64,000 nt of DNA from Plantibacter sp. ME-Dv--P-122b (GTDB lineage Bacteria > Actinomycetota > Actinomycetes > Actinomycetales > Microbacteriaceae). Positions 50,615 to 59,318 of the stretch are shown one piece after another. A program made the translations under genes and the position numbers. A model generated the notes under the pieces. That model was not told the origin of the DNA and ran no database searches. It saw only the letters and a list, made by a program, of their open reading frames with translations. Within the stretch, counting starts at the first letter, position 1. Every line of letters begins with the position of its first letter. The DNA is taken from the NCBI RefSeq assembly GCF_030209375.1, contig NZ_JARVSC010000006.1, forward strand, positions 186,001 to 250,000, given 5' to 3'.

Positions 50615-51525
50615 GACTCGCACTGATCTGGTCCGAGGTCTGGAACGGCCTGCGTCGCAACGTCTCGATGGTCGTCTCCGTCGTGCTCGTGACGTTCATC
50701 TCGCTCACCTTCGTCGGTACGGCCGTCCTGCTGCAGATGCAGATCGGCCAGATGAAGAACTACTGGTACGACCGCGCCCAGGTCGCGATCTACCTCTGTA
50801 CCGCCGACAGCGCGGGCGACACCTGCGCAGCCGGCGCCGCGACGGAAGAACAGCGCGCCGCCGTCCAGAGCGCTCTGGAGTCCTCGACCCTCGCCCCGTT
50901 CGTGGACAAGTTCTACTTCGAGGACCAGGCGCAGGCCTTCAAGAACTTCCAGGAGCAGTTCAAGGGCAACGACATCGCGCAGTTCGTGACGGCGGACCAG
51001 CTCCCCGAGACCTTCTGGGTGAACATGAAGGACGCCTCGCAGTCCGACGTGCTCGTCGAGGCGTTCTCCGGTGTCGCGGGCGTGGAGCAGGTGACGGATC
51101 AACGCCAGTACCTCGACCAGATCTTCTCGGTCCTGAACATCGCCAGCTATACGGCGATCGGGATCGCAGCGCTCATGCTGGTCGCCGCAGCCCTGTTGAT
51201 CGCGACGACCATCCGATTGTCGGCGTATTCGAGACGCCGGGAACTCGGCATCATGCGATTGGTCGGTGCGTCGAACCGGTTCATCCAGACCCCGTTCATC
51301 CTCGAGGGTGTGTTCGCTGCGCTCATCGGCTCCATCCTCGCGGCCGGGGCGGTGATCACCATCGTCCAGGTGTTCGTCCAGGGATACCTGGCGGATCGCA
51401 TGCGGTACGTCAACTTCGTCGATCTCGGTGACGCCTTGGTGGTCCTCCCGATCCTGCTGCTCGTCGGCGTGCTGCTGGCGGCGATCTCGGCCAACTTCGC
51501 GATCTCGCGGTACCTCAAGGTCTAG
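50611..51525 (+). CDS. ftsX: Cell division protein FtsX
   Basis: The 304-residue membrane partner of FtsE. One N-terminal membrane segment (NVSMVVSVVLVTFISLTFVGTAVLL), an extracytoplasmic domain of about 130 residues with two Cys (CTADSAGDTC) that may form a disulfide, then three C-terminal membrane segments with RRRELGIMRLVGASNRFIQTPFILEG, the coupling-helix region. The GTG start overlaps the ftsE stop. Confidence 0.95.
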   Translation: MRLALIWSEVWNGLRRNVSMVVSVVLVTFISLTFVGTAVLLQMQIGQMKNYWYDRAQVAIYLCTADSAGDTCAAGAATEEQRAAVQSALESSTLAPFVDKFYFEDQAQAFKNFQEQFKGNDIAQFVTADQLPETFWVNMKDASQSDVLVEAFSGVAGVEQVTDQRQYLDQIFSVLNIASYTAIGIAALMLVAAALLIATTIRLSAYSRRRELGIMRLVGASNRFIQTPFILEGVFAALIGSILAAGAVITIVQVFVQGYLADRMRYVNFVDLGDALVVLPILLLVGVLLAAISANFAISRYLKV

Positions 51526-51565
51526 CGGGGGAGGCAGTGCAGCCATCGCGCCGCTCGCACTGCGA

Positions 51566-51571
51566 TAGACT
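51566..51571 (+). promoter_or_regulatory. -10 element TAGACT upstream of smpB
   Basis: TAGACT lies 66 nt before the smpB GTG; the leader also contains the palindrome CCGCGATCGCGG (51581-51592). Confidence 0.35.
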
Positions 51572-51637
51572 GACAGGCTGCCGCGATCGCGGCCGGTCCG
51601 TTCCGATGGATCCGAACCAGAACGTCAGGAGTACACC

Positions 51638-52114
51638 GTGCCGAGGGAACGGGGCGAGAACGTCGTGGCCACGAACCGCAAGGCCCGCCACGACTACACG
51701 ATCGAGGACACCTACGAGGCCGGCATGGTCTTGACGGGTACCGAGGTGAAGTCGTTGCGAGCCGGGCGGGCGTCGCTCGTCGACGGGTACGCCTTCATCG
51801 ACCGCCGTGAGGCGTGGCTCGACGCGGTGCACATCCCCGAGTACGGTCAGGGCACCTGGACGAACCACCCGCCGCGACGCAAGCGCAAGCTGCTGCTGCA
51901 CCGCGAGCAGATCGACAAGATCGCCCACAAGATCGCGCCCGGTGGGTTCACCCTCGTGCCGTTGAAGATCTACTTCAAGGACGGCAAGGCCAAGGTGGAG
52001 ATCGCCGTGGCGAAGGGCAAGAAGGAATACGACAAGCGGCATGCTCTGCGCGAGAAGCAGGACACCCGCGAGGCCGCCCGCGCGATGGCCACCAGGAACC
52101 GGCTCGGCGAATAG
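51638..52114 (+). CDS. smpB: SsrA-binding protein (trans-translation)
   Basis: Binds tmRNA and delivers it to stalled ribosomes. The 158-residue protein has [37 protein letters not shown], the canonical OB-fold start, and the basic tail [25 protein letters not shown] that enters the mRNA channel. GTG 51638 has AGGAG about 8 nt upstream; a second in-frame start inside would remove family residues. It lies directly before ssrA. Confidence 0.96.
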   Translation: MPRERGENVVATNRKARHDYTIEDTYEAGMVLTGTEVKSLRAGRASLVDGYAFIDRREAWLDAVHIPEYGQGTWTNHPPRRKRKLLLHREQIDKIAHKIAPGGFTLVPLKIYFKDGKAKVEIAVAKGKKEYDKRHALREKQDTREAARAMATRNRLGE

Positions 52115-52143
52115 GTGACACGTGCCTTCGGGCGCGGTACACT
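52115..52143 (+). promoter_or_regulatory. Promoter of ssrA (GTGACA-17-TACACT)
   Basis: A -35 GTGACA at 52115-52120 and a -10 TACACT at 52138-52143 with the ideal 17-nt spacer. The -35 begins at the base after the smpB stop codon. The start would fall near 52150, giving a 5' precursor of about 100 nt. Confidence 0.65.
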
Positions 52144-52192
52144 TGAAAGCTGCACCGCAAGGTGCTCGTTCGCCGCTCGCGGCGGATTGACA

Positions 52193-52213
52193 ACTCGACA
52201 GCGTGTGACAACG
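52193..52213 (+). repeat. Left arm of the inverted repeat bracketing ssrA
   Basis: These 21 nt are complementary to 52624-52644 except for one A-C position (52198/52639). In the precursor RNA they would close a long helix around the whole tmRNA. Confidence 0.8.
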
Positions 52214-52250
52214 ACCCTCTTCGCCTCGTTCTCCGAGGCGCTGAGTCCAT

Positions 52251-52617
52251 GGGGATGATCGGTTTCGACATTGCCTGCGAAACTGCGAGAAGCGGGTCGA
52301 GGATGCAGGGTTATCTCGTTAACGATCTCTGCAAAACAACAAGTGCCAACTCTAAGCGCACTGACTTCGCCCTCGCTGCTTAAGCGAGCCCGATAGTCCG
52401 TCAGACCGAGCGTGTCCCCGTCTCGGATCCTGGCGTCATCTAGGGGACTTGCTGGATGACGGAGCCGCGACGTCATCCGGGACTGTTCTTCGGCTGGGCC
52501 CGTCGACCAAGATGCCCTTGTCAATGGTCGGGGCCGAGTAGAACGTTTCAAGGGATACGCCCGTAGAAGGCGCAGAATCACAGCAGTGGACGGGGGTTCA
52601 ATTCCCCCCATCTCCAC
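52251..52617 (+). ncRNA. ssrA: Transfer-messenger RNA
   Basis: The 5' GGGGATG pairs with the 3' CATCTCC to form the tRNA-like acceptor, and GGGGG-TTCAATT-CCCCC is the T-arm. The tag frame starts at the GCC resume codon at 52345 and reads ANSKRTDFALAA followed by TAA at 52381-52383. The terminal ALAA is the ClpXP/ClpAP degron. CCA is not encoded. The molecule tags incomplete proteins and frees stalled ribosomes together with SmpB. Confidence 0.96.
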
Positions 52618-52623
52618 TCCGGA

Positions 52624-52644
52624 CGTTGTCACACGCTGCCGAGT
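52624..52644 (+). repeat. Right arm of the inverted repeat bracketing ssrA
   Basis: Complementary to 52193-52213 with one mismatch; it begins 6 nt after the mature 3' end and stops exactly where the terminator stem begins. Confidence 0.8.
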
Positions 52645-52682
52645 CGACGACAGGCCACCGCTTCGGCGGGGGCCTGTCGTCG
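52645..52682 (+). terminator. ssrA terminator
   Basis: CGACGACAGGCC (52645-52656) pairs with GGCCTGTCGTCG (52671-52682), with an inner CCGC-TTCG-GCGG tetraloop hairpin; followed by TTCCTG. Confidence 0.85.
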
Positions 52683-52714
52683 TTCCTGGGGTCGGAGGGG
52701 TACCGACAGGCTGC

Positions 52715-52720
52715 TAACCT
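52715..52720 (+). promoter_or_regulatory. -10 element TAACCT for the mrp operon
   Basis: TAACCT lies 36 nt before the mrpA ATG, between the ssrA terminator and the ribosome site GGGAG. Confidence 0.45.
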
Positions 52721-52756
52721 GGGAGTCCAGAGGCCGCCACCACCCGGGAGACCTGC

Positions 52757-55687
52757 ATGGCGACAATCCTGCTTGTTTTTGCTGCGATCGCCGTCGCCAC
52801 GCCCACACTCGCTCGAGTGCTGTCGACGAAGGTCTTCTACGTCATCGCGTGTATGCCCGCGGCGGCATTCGTCTGGACGCTCTTCCAGACCGGCACGGTC
52901 ACGGCCGGCGGCACGGTCGTCGAGACGATCGAGTGGATCCCGCAACTGAGCATCGCGCTCTCGTTCCGGATGGACACGCTCGCCTGGCTGCTGTCCCTTG
53001 TGGTCACCGGCGTCGGTGCTCTCGTATTGCTCTACTGCGGCCGCTACTTCTCCTCGACCGAGCCCGGCCTCGGTCGCTTCGCCGCGCTCCTCTTCGCCTT
53101 CGCCGGCACGATGTTCGGCCTCGTGACCGCCGACGACATCATCGTCATGTTCATGTTCTGGGAGATCACGAGTGTGCTCTCCTACCTGCTCATCGGGCAC
53201 TACACCGATCGCAAGGAGAGTCGCGGTGCGGCGCTGCAGGCGCTCCTGGTGACGACCTTCGGTGGGCTCGTCATGCTCGTGGGCGTCATCATGATCTCCG
53301 TGCAGGCGCAGAGCACCTCGCTCGCCTCGATCGTCGAGCAGGGTCTGACCGGCCCCGCGACCACCGTCGCCATCCTCCTCATCCTCGTCGGCGCGATCTC
53401 GAAGTCGGCGCTCGTGCCGTTCCACTTCTGGCTGCCGGCCGCGATGGCCGCACCGACGCCCGTGAGCGCATACCTGCACGCTGCGGCGATGGTGAAGGCC
53501 GGGATCTACCTCGTCGCGAGACTCGCTCCCGGTTACGCCGACACCCCGGGTTGGGACGCGATGCTCGTCGGCCTGGGCGTCCTCACCATGGTCGCCGGTG
53601 CCTGGCGGTCGCTGCGTCAGTACGACCTCAAGCTGGTCCTGGCCTACGGGACGGTGAGCCAGCTCGGATTCCTCATGGTCGTCTCGGGGTACGGCACCCG
53701 CGATTCGGCGCTGGCCGCCGTCGCGCTCCTGCTCGCCCACGCCATCTACAAGGCGGCCCTCTTCCTCGTCGTCGGCATCATCGACCACCGTGCTGGGACG
53801 CGTGACTGGCGGCACCTCTCCGGTCTGGGGCGTCAGACGCCGGTGCTCGCCGTCATCGCGGCGATCGCGGTCGCGTCGATGGCCGGCATCCCACCGCTCT
53901 TCGGGTTCGTCGCGAAGGAGGCCGTCTTCACCTCGCTGCTGGAGGGGGCGCTCGAGGGCGACGTGTGGGGTTGGGTCGCGATCGTCGGGACCGCGGTCGG
54001 GTCCGTGTTGACCGTCGCGTACAGCGCCCGGTTCCTCTGGGGCGCCTTCGGAGACCGACGCGGCGCCGCGCCGACCGAACTGCATGCCGAATCCGGAACG
54101 ATCATGATCGCGCCGGGCATCCTTGCCGTCGCGACCATCGCTCTCGGCTTCGCGACGAAGCCCATCGACACGGTGCTCGCGCCCTACGCGGACTCCGTGG
54201 GGGAGGGCGACTACCACCTCGCGCTCTGGCACGGCCTCGAGCCGGCGCTCGGCATCTCGGCCGTCGTGGTGCTGCTCGGTCTGCTGCTCTTCCGATGGAG
54301 GCTCCCGGTCGCGCGCCTGCAGGACCGCCTGCCACCCCTCGTCGACTCCTCGAAGGGGTACTGGGCGGCGACCCAGGGCATCGATCGGCTCTCCGCGAAG
54401 GTCACCCTGTTCGCCCAGCGCGGCGGGCTCGTCCAGTACCTGTCCACCATCCTCGTGGTCTTCGTCCTGACCCTCGGCACGATCGCCCTCCTCGGGCGCG
54501 CCTGGCCGAGTGAGATCCGGCTGTGGGACTATCCCGCCCAGGTGGCCATCGCCTTCATCATGGCGACCGCGGCGATCGCGGCCGCCCGGGCGAAGCAGCG
54601 CATGGCTGCCGTGCTACTCGTCGGCGTCACCGGCTTCGGGCTCGTCGCGCTGTTCGCCCTGCACGGCGCTCCCGACCTCGCGCTGACCCAGGCCCTCGTC
54701 GAGACGATCACGATCGTGGTGTTCGTCCTCGTGCTCCGCCGACTCCCGGCCAAGATCGCCCAGCGCAACGCCCCGGTCCACCGCGTCCGTCGGATCGTCA
54801 TCGGGACGTTGACCGGCCTGGTCATGGGGCTCATCGGGGTCATCGCCCTGGGCGCCCGACAGGCGGAGAGCATCGCGACCGAGCTGCCGCGGCTCGCCGT
54901 CGAGGAGGGCCACGGTAAGAACATCGTCAACGTGATGCTCGTCGACATCCGAGCCTGGGACACCATGGGCGAGATCTCCGTGCTCGTCGTGGTGGCCACG
55001 GGTATCGCGAGCCTGCTCTTCGTCTCACAGCGGGGCGCGGAGGTCCCGCGTCTCAGCGGTGCGCGGCGTCGGCGGATCCCGGGCCTCCGCTCCCAGGTCG
55101 TGTCGGACCCCCACCTCGCGGACAGCGAGATGGAGGCGCCTCGCGAAGCGGTGGGGCGGCACTCATGGCTCATCGGTGGCCGGGCGATCGCCGAGGCGAA
55201 CCGTTCGATCCTCCTCGAGGTCCTCGTGCGGCTCCTCTTCCACCCGGCGATCGTCGTCTCCGTCTTCCTGCTCTTCGTCGGCCACAACGAGCCGGGCGGC
55301 GGCTTCGCCGGTGGCCTGCTCGCCGGCCTGGCGCTCGTGATGCGGTATCTCGCCGGTGGACGCTACGAGCTCGGTGAGGCCGTGCCGATCGACGCGGGCA
55401 AAGTGCTCGGCGTCGGACTGTTGCTCGCGGTGGGGACGGCCGTCGGATCCCTGTTCTTCGGTGGCGAGGCCCTTCAGTCCGCGTACTTCTCGGCCGACGT
55501 CCCGATCCTCGGACACCTCTCGTTCGGCACGTCCAGCATCTTCGACATCGGCGTCTACCTCGTCGTCGTCGGACTCGCGCTCGACATCCTGCGCAGCCTC
55601 GGGGCCGAGGTCGACCGTCAACAGGAGGAAGCGGACATCGACGAGCAGAGTACGGACGAGTTCTCGGCGAGTGAGGCAGAACAATGA
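52757..55687 (+). CDS. mrpA: Na+/H+ antiporter subunit A fused to subunit B (MrpAB)
   Basis: The largest subunit of the Mrp antiporter, related to NuoL of complex I. Residues 1 to about 780 are the MrpA part with many helices; FWEITSVLSYLLIGHYTDRKESRGAALQALLVTTFGG and LVPFHFWLPAAMAAPTPVSAYLHAAAMVKAG are the conserved proton-antiporter motifs with Glu, Lys and His residues of the channel. The C-terminal part (about 815-955) is an MrpB domain: VLVRLLFHPAIVVSVFLLFVGHNEPGGGFAGGL. No separate mrpB follows, so fusion replaces it. GGGAG precedes the ATG. It overlaps mrpC by 4 nt. Confidence 0.94.
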   Translation: MATILLVFAAIAVATPTLARVLSTKVFYVIACMPAAAFVWTLFQTGTVTAGGTVVETIEWIPQLSIALSFRMDTLAWLLSLVVTGVGALVLLYCGRYFSSTEPGLGRFAALLFAFAGTMFGLVTADDIIVMFMFWEITSVLSYLLIGHYTDRKESRGAALQALLVTTFGGLVMLVGVIMISVQAQSTSLASIVEQGLTGPATTVAILLILVGAISKSALVPFHFWLPAAMAAPTPVSAYLHAAAMVKAGIYLVARLAPGYADTPGWDAMLVGLGVLTMVAGAWRSLRQYDLKLVLAYGTVSQLGFLMVVSGYGTRDSALAAVALLLAHAIYKAALFLVVGIIDHRAGTRDWRHLSGLGRQTPVLAVIAAIAVASMAGIPPLFGFVAKEAVFTSLLEGALEGDVWGWVAIVGTAVGSVLTVAYSARFLWGAFGDRRGAAPTELHAESGTIMIAPGILAVATIALGFATKPIDTVLAPYADSVGEGDYHLALWHGLEPALGISAVVVLLGLLLFRWRLPVARLQDRLPPLVDSSKGYWAATQGIDRLSAKVTLFAQRGGLVQYLSTILVVFVLTLGTIALLGRAWPSEIRLWDYPAQVAIAFIMATAAIAAARAKQRMAAVLLVGVTGFGLVALFALHGAPDLALTQALVETITIVVFVLVLRRLPAKIAQRNAPVHRVRRIVIGTLTGLVMGLIGVIALGARQAESIATELPRLAVEEGHGKNIVNVMLVDIRAWDTMGEISVLVVVATGIASLLFVSQRGAEVPRLSGARRRRIPGLRSQVVSDPHLADSEMEAPREAVGRHSWLIGGRAIAEANRSILLEVLVRLLFHPAIVVSVFLLFVGHNEPGGGFAGGLLAGLALVMRYLAGGRYELGEAVPIDAGKVLGVGLLLAVGTAVGSLFFGGEALQSAYFSADVPILGHLSFGTSSIFDIGVYLVVVGLALDILRSLGAEVDRQQEEADIDEQSTDEFSASEAEQ

Positions 55688-56163
55688 GCGCCTCACTGAC
55701 CCTCGTCGTCCTGATGGCCGTCATGTACGGCACCGGGGTGTACGTCATGCTCGAGCGGAGCCTCACCCGGTTCCTCATCGGGTTCGTGCTCGTCGGCAAC
55801 GCGACGAACCTCCTCATCCTGATCATGAGCGGCCCGAGCGGCACCGCACCGCTCGTCACGGACACCGCCTCCGACGACCGCATGGTCGATCCGGTGCCGC
55901 AGGTGCTCATGCTGACGGCCATCGTCATCAACTTCGGCGTGACCGCCTTCATCCTGGCCCTCATCTACCGGACCTGGTGGTTGGCACAGCTCGGCGACGA
56001 GGGCGACACCCTCAGCGACGAGCACGCCGACGACACGGAGGCGGCGACGGAGGCGGTCTTCAACCAGGTCGACCTGGACGACGAGGCAATCCAACGGGTC
56101 CTCGACGAGAGCAACGAGCACGGCGACGACAGTCACACGACCAGGAAGGGGGCAGGCGAATGA
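55684..56163 (+). CDS. mrpC: Na+/H+ antiporter subunit C
   Basis: A 159-residue NuoK-like protein with three helices: LTLVVLMAVMYGTGVYVML, FLIGFVLVGNATNLLILIMSG and PVPQVLMLTAIVINFGVTAFILAL. An acidic cytoplasmic tail of about 55 residues is longer than in most MrpC proteins. It is second in the operon, overlapping both neighbours by 4 nt. Confidence 0.92.
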   Translation: MSASLTLVVLMAVMYGTGVYVMLERSLTRFLIGFVLVGNATNLLILIMSGPSGTAPLVTDTASDDRMVDPVPQVLMLTAIVINFGVTAFILALIYRTWWLAQLGDEGDTLSDEHADDTEAATEAVFNQVDLDDEAIQRVLDESNEHGDDSHTTRKGAGE

Positions 56164-57728
56164 ACGCACTCGTCCCCCTGGTGGTCATGATCCCGCTGAT
56201 CGGCTCCGCGATCGCTCTCATGTTCCGCAACCGCCGCAAGACGCAGGTGGCGATCAGCGTCTTCGCGCTCACCGCGGTGACCGTGATCAGTGCGATCCTG
56301 CTCGCGGCCGTCGACCAGAGCGGCACGATCGTCGTGGAGCTGGGCGGCTGGTCCCCGCCGTGGGGGATCGTGCTCGTCGTCGACCGGCTGTCCGCGATCA
56401 TGCTGCTCGTCGCGGCCCTGATGCTGCTGGGTGTCCTCATCTTCGCCATCGGTCAGGGCATCGTCGACGGCGATCGCGAGACGCCGGTGTCGATCTTCCA
56501 CCCGACCTACCTGGTCCTGGCGGCCGGGCTGTTCGACGCCTTCGTCGCGGGCGACCTCTTCAACATGTACGTCGGCTTCGAGATGCTGCTCGCCTCCAGC
56601 TACGTCCTCCTCACCCTGGGCGGAACCGGAGCGCGGATCCGCGCCGGCGTCACGTACATCGTCATCAGCCTCATGTCATCGCTGCTCTTCGTCGCCGCGA
56701 TCGCACTCATCTACGGCGCGACGGGCACGGTGACGATCGCCCTCGTTGCGGACCGCGTGCGCGACCTGCCGATGGAGGTGCAGGCGATCCTCTGCGCCGC
56801 ACTGCTCCTCGGGTTCGCGGTGAAGGCTGCGGTGTTCCCGCTGTCGTTCTGGCTGCCCGACTCCTACCCGACCGCGCCGGCGCCGGTCACAGCGGTGTTC
56901 GCCGGCCTGCTGACCAAGGTGGGTGTGTACGCGATCATCCGGACCGACACGCTCATCTTCAAGGACGTGCCGCTGGCGACACCGTTGATGGTCATCGCCT
57001 TCCTGACCCTGCTCATCGGCATCTTCGGCGCGGTCGCCCAGGCCGACATCAAACGATTGTTGTCGTTCACGCTCGTGAGCCACATCGGCTACATGATCTT
57101 CGGCATCGCCGTCGGCGGGGTCGCCGGGACCGCCGCGACGATCTACTACATCGTCCACCACATCGTCGTCCAGACCACGCTGTTCCTCACCACCGGGCTC
57201 GTCGAGCGGATCGGTGGGACGACCTCCATCTCCCGGCTCGGCGGGATCCTGAAGGCCTCACCGATCGTCGGCGTGCTGTTCTTCATCGGAGCGATGAACC
57301 TCGGCGGTATCCCGCCGTTCTCGGGCTTCCTCGGCAAGATCGGGCTGTTCCAGGCGGGTGTCGCCCTGGGCGACCCGCTGTCGTACATCCTCATCGCCGC
57401 CGGAGCCGCGACCTCGCTCCTGACCCTGTACGCCCTGGCGCGCGTGTGGAACATGGGCTTCTGGCGGGGGAAGGACGAGGTCGCCGGATACTCCTCGCCG
57501 TTGCTCGACCAGCTCGCGGAGAGCCCCGAGGACTCGGGCTCGGTCGACACCAAGACCATCTCGCGCCCGATGATCGGTGCCACGACCGGCATGGTCGCGT
57601 TGACCCTCGCCCTGACGGTCTTCGCGGGGCCGCTCTTCGGACTGGCCACGCGCGCGGCTGAGAACATCGAGGACCCGGACAACTACATCACCGCGGTCTT
57701 CCCCGACGGAACGGAGCACCTGGAGTAA
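56160..57728 (+). CDS. mrpD: Na+/H+ antiporter subunit D
   Basis: The 522-residue NuoM/NuoN-like subunit has about fourteen helices. GFEMLLASSYVLLTLGGTGARIRAGVTYIVISLMSS, VKAAVFPLSFWLPDSYPTAPAPVTAVFAGLLTKVGVYAI and QADIKRLLSFTLVSHIGYMIFGIAVGG are diagnostic, with the channel Lys and Glu. The true start is the ATG at 56160 inside the mrpC stop; the frame is open further upstream only as a shadow of mrpA and mrpC. Its TAA overlaps the mrpE ATG. Confidence 0.94.
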   Translation: MNALVPLVVMIPLIGSAIALMFRNRRKTQVAISVFALTAVTVISAILLAAVDQSGTIVVELGGWSPPWGIVLVVDRLSAIMLLVAALMLLGVLIFAIGQGIVDGDRETPVSIFHPTYLVLAAGLFDAFVAGDLFNMYVGFEMLLASSYVLLTLGGTGARIRAGVTYIVISLMSSLLFVAAIALIYGATGTVTIALVADRVRDLPMEVQAILCAALLLGFAVKAAVFPLSFWLPDSYPTAPAPVTAVFAGLLTKVGVYAIIRTDTLIFKDVPLATPLMVIAFLTLLIGIFGAVAQADIKRLLSFTLVSHIGYMIFGIAVGGVAGTAATIYYIVHHIVVQTTLFLTTGLVERIGGTTSISRLGGILKASPIVGVLFFIGAMNLGGIPPFSGFLGKIGLFQAGVALGDPLSYILIAAGAATSLLTLYALARVWNMGFWRGKDEVAGYSSPLLDQLAESPEDSGSVDTKTISRPMIGATTGMVALTLALTVFAGPLFGLATRAAENIEDPDNYITAVFPDGTEHLE

Positions 57729-58297
57729 TGCAACCGTCACGTCGTCGCGCACTGTTCAGCCAGGCCCTCCTCCTGGCCGGACTCATCCTGCTCTGGTGTC
57801 TCCTCTGGGGGATGTTCGACCTGCTCACCCTCGTGTCCGGCCTCGGGGTCGCGGTGCTGGTGTCGTTCCTGTTCTACCTGCCGGCCGTCGAGCTGAGCGG
57901 CCGCATCAACCTCTGGCGGACCGCGATCTTCCTGGGCAAGCTCCTCGTCGACATCGTGCGGGCGAGTGCGGAGATCGCGTGGCTCGTCCTCAAGCCGAGG
58001 TTCCGGTCCAGTAACGCGGTGATCGCGGTCCGTCTGCGGACGACCTCCGACCTCATCATGAGCTGGACGGCCGAGGCGGTCTCGATCGTCCCAGGCTCGA
58101 TCGTGGTCGACCTGGACCGCACAGCCTCGACGCTCTACCTGCACGCGTTGAACGTGCATGACGACGCCGACATCGACGAGGTCGTCGCCGAGGTCCTCGG
58201 AACGGAGCGACGGCTCATCCTCGCGATCGGTTCCCGCGCCGAGGCGGACGCCCTCCGCCACGACCATGACCACCTCTCGATCGGAAGGGGGCAGTGA
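57728..58297 (+). CDS. mrpE: Na+/H+ antiporter subunit E
   Basis: A 189-residue protein with two or three N-terminal helices (ALLLAGLILLWCLLWGMFDLLTLVSGLGVAVLV) and a soluble domain: VRLRTTSDLIMSWTAEAVSIVPGSIVVDLD and LYLHALNVHDD, the MrpE signature. It ends in a His/Asp-rich DALRHDHDHL. It overlaps mrpD by one base (TAATG). Confidence 0.93.
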   Translation: MQPSRRRALFSQALLLAGLILLWCLLWGMFDLLTLVSGLGVAVLVSFLFYLPAVELSGRINLWRTAIFLGKLLVDIVRASAEIAWLVLKPRFRSSNAVIAVRLRTTSDLIMSWTAEAVSIVPGSIVVDLDRTASTLYLHALNVHDDADIDEVVAEVLGTERRLILAIGSRAEADALRHDHDHLSIGRGQ

Positions 58298-58560
58298 TGC
58301 TCGTCGTGATCATCATCGTCTCCGTGCTGTTCGGTGCCGCGGCCCTCGCAGCGGTCTACCGGATCATCCGCGGGCCGAGCCTCCTCGACCGCGTGATCGC
58401 CTCCGACGTGCTCGTCGCCACCGTCATGTGCGCGATCGGGGCTGAGATGGCGATCAACCGTCACACGGACGGCCTGCCGGTCCTCCTCGCACTCGCGATG
58501 TTCGCGATCGTCGGCTCGGTCAGCGTCGCCCGCTTCATGTCGAAGCAGGACGACGCATGA
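58297..58560 (+). CDS. mrpF: Na+/H+ antiporter subunit F
   Basis: An 87-residue protein with three helices and YRIIRGPSLLDRVIASDVL, the MrpF motif. ATG 58297 has AGGGGG at the right distance; GTG 58294 directly before it is an alternative start. It overlaps mrpE by one base and mrpG by 4 nt. Confidence 0.92.
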   Translation: MLVVIIIVSVLFGAAALAAVYRIIRGPSLLDRVIASDVLVATVMCAIGAEMAINRHTDGLPVLLALAMFAIVGSVSVARFMSKQDDA

Positions 58561-58934
58561 CCGGCGAGCTGATCCGCGACATCGTCACCGGGGCCCTCGT
58601 GCTCGTCGGGGCGATCATGTGCTTCGCCGCCGGCGTCGGCCTCCTGCGCTTCCCCGACGTGTTGTCCCGCCTGCACGCGGCGACCAAGCCGCAGATCCTC
58701 GGGCTCATCGCGATCATGGCGGACGTCGCCGTCTCGAGCCCGACGGTCGGGACCATCACGATCGCGATCGCGATCATCGTGTTCCAGAGCCTCACCGCGC
58801 CGATCTCCGCACACATGGTCGCCCGGGCGGCCTACCGGAGCGGCAACTTCGACGAGGCCATCCTCGTCCGCGACGAGCTCGCGGGACGCGAAGAACTCGG
58901 CGAGGAACGACATCCCGGCCACACGCCCGAATAG
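58557..58934 (+). CDS. mrpG: Na+/H+ antiporter subunit G
   Basis: The last subunit, 125 residues, with three helices and GVGLLRFPDVLSRLHAATKPQILGLI, the MrpG signature, then SPTVGTITIAIAIIVFQSLTAPISAHMVARAAYRSG. A polar tail follows. The operon order A(B)-C-D-E-F-G is complete; the system exports Na+ (and perhaps K+) against protons for pH and salt tolerance, complementing the ProVWX importer in the same window. Confidence 0.93.
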   Translation: MTGELIRDIVTGALVLVGAIMCFAAGVGLLRFPDVLSRLHAATKPQILGLIAIMADVAVSSPTVGTITIAIAIIVFQSLTAPISAHMVARAAYRSGNFDEAILVRDELAGREELGEERHPGHTPE

Positions 58935-58937
58935 CGG

Positions 58938-58943
58938 CACAAT
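58938..58943 (+). promoter_or_regulatory. -10-like CACAAT for the small gene at 58950
   Basis: CACAAT, 6 nt, then ATG at 58950; a variant with C for the first T of TAnnnT. Confidence 0.35.
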
Positions 58944-58949
58944 GTCCCC

Positions 58950-59318
58950 ATGGGAATGCTCATCTACGGGTCCGGCGACGAGTACGAGATCGAAGACCGC
59001 GCGCTCGCGCACCTGAAGGCCGTCATCGGGGCCAAGCTGCGCCGACAGGAGAGTTTCTTCCTCAGCTGGGCGAACGATCCCGAGCACGGGTCGGGCAGAC
59101 GCTCGCTCTGGTTGTCCCCGAGCATCCCGCTGCAGTTCCGTTTCTTCGGGAGTCGACCGCCGGAACTCAACCGTGCGTGGCTCGAGGTCCTCGCGGATTC
59201 ATCGCACACGCCGCGAGGGCTCCAGCTCATCCCGGAGTCCGAGGTCGAGGGGCACCTCGCGGGGAACGGGTCGTCGCGCGACGTGGGCACCGAGTCCCAC
59301 GACCAGGACCACGGCTAG
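58950..59318 (+). CDS. Small Microbacteriaceae-type conserved protein (DUF7882-like)
   Basis: A 122-residue cytoplasmic protein opening MGMLIYGSGDEYEIEDRALAHLK, with LRRQESFFLSWAND, SGRRSLWLSPSIPLQFRF and LNRAWLEVLADSSHTPRGL. I know this pattern from small Microbacteriaceae proteins sometimes mislabelled ATP-dependent DNA ligase, probably by association; nothing in it resembles a ligase active site. Function is unknown. It follows the mrp operon by 15 nt but has its own -10-like element. Its stop codon is shared with the convergent gene through the palindrome CTAG. Confidence 0.7.
   Translation: MGMLIYGSGDEYEIEDRALAHLKAVIGAKLRRQESFFLSWANDPEHGSGRRSLWLSPSIPLQFRFFGSRPPELNRAWLEVLADSSHTPRGLQLIPESEVEGHLAGNGSSRDVGTESHDQDHG

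Noticed and set aside
47981..50623. 880-codon minus-strand frame across prfB and ftsE
   Set aside because: Antisense to two certain genes; composition is that of a GC-rich shadow frame.
57726..58600. Riboswitch or Na+-responsive leader inside or before the mrp operon
   Set aside because: The genes overlap tightly and the 5' leader is under 40 nt; no room for a structured element.
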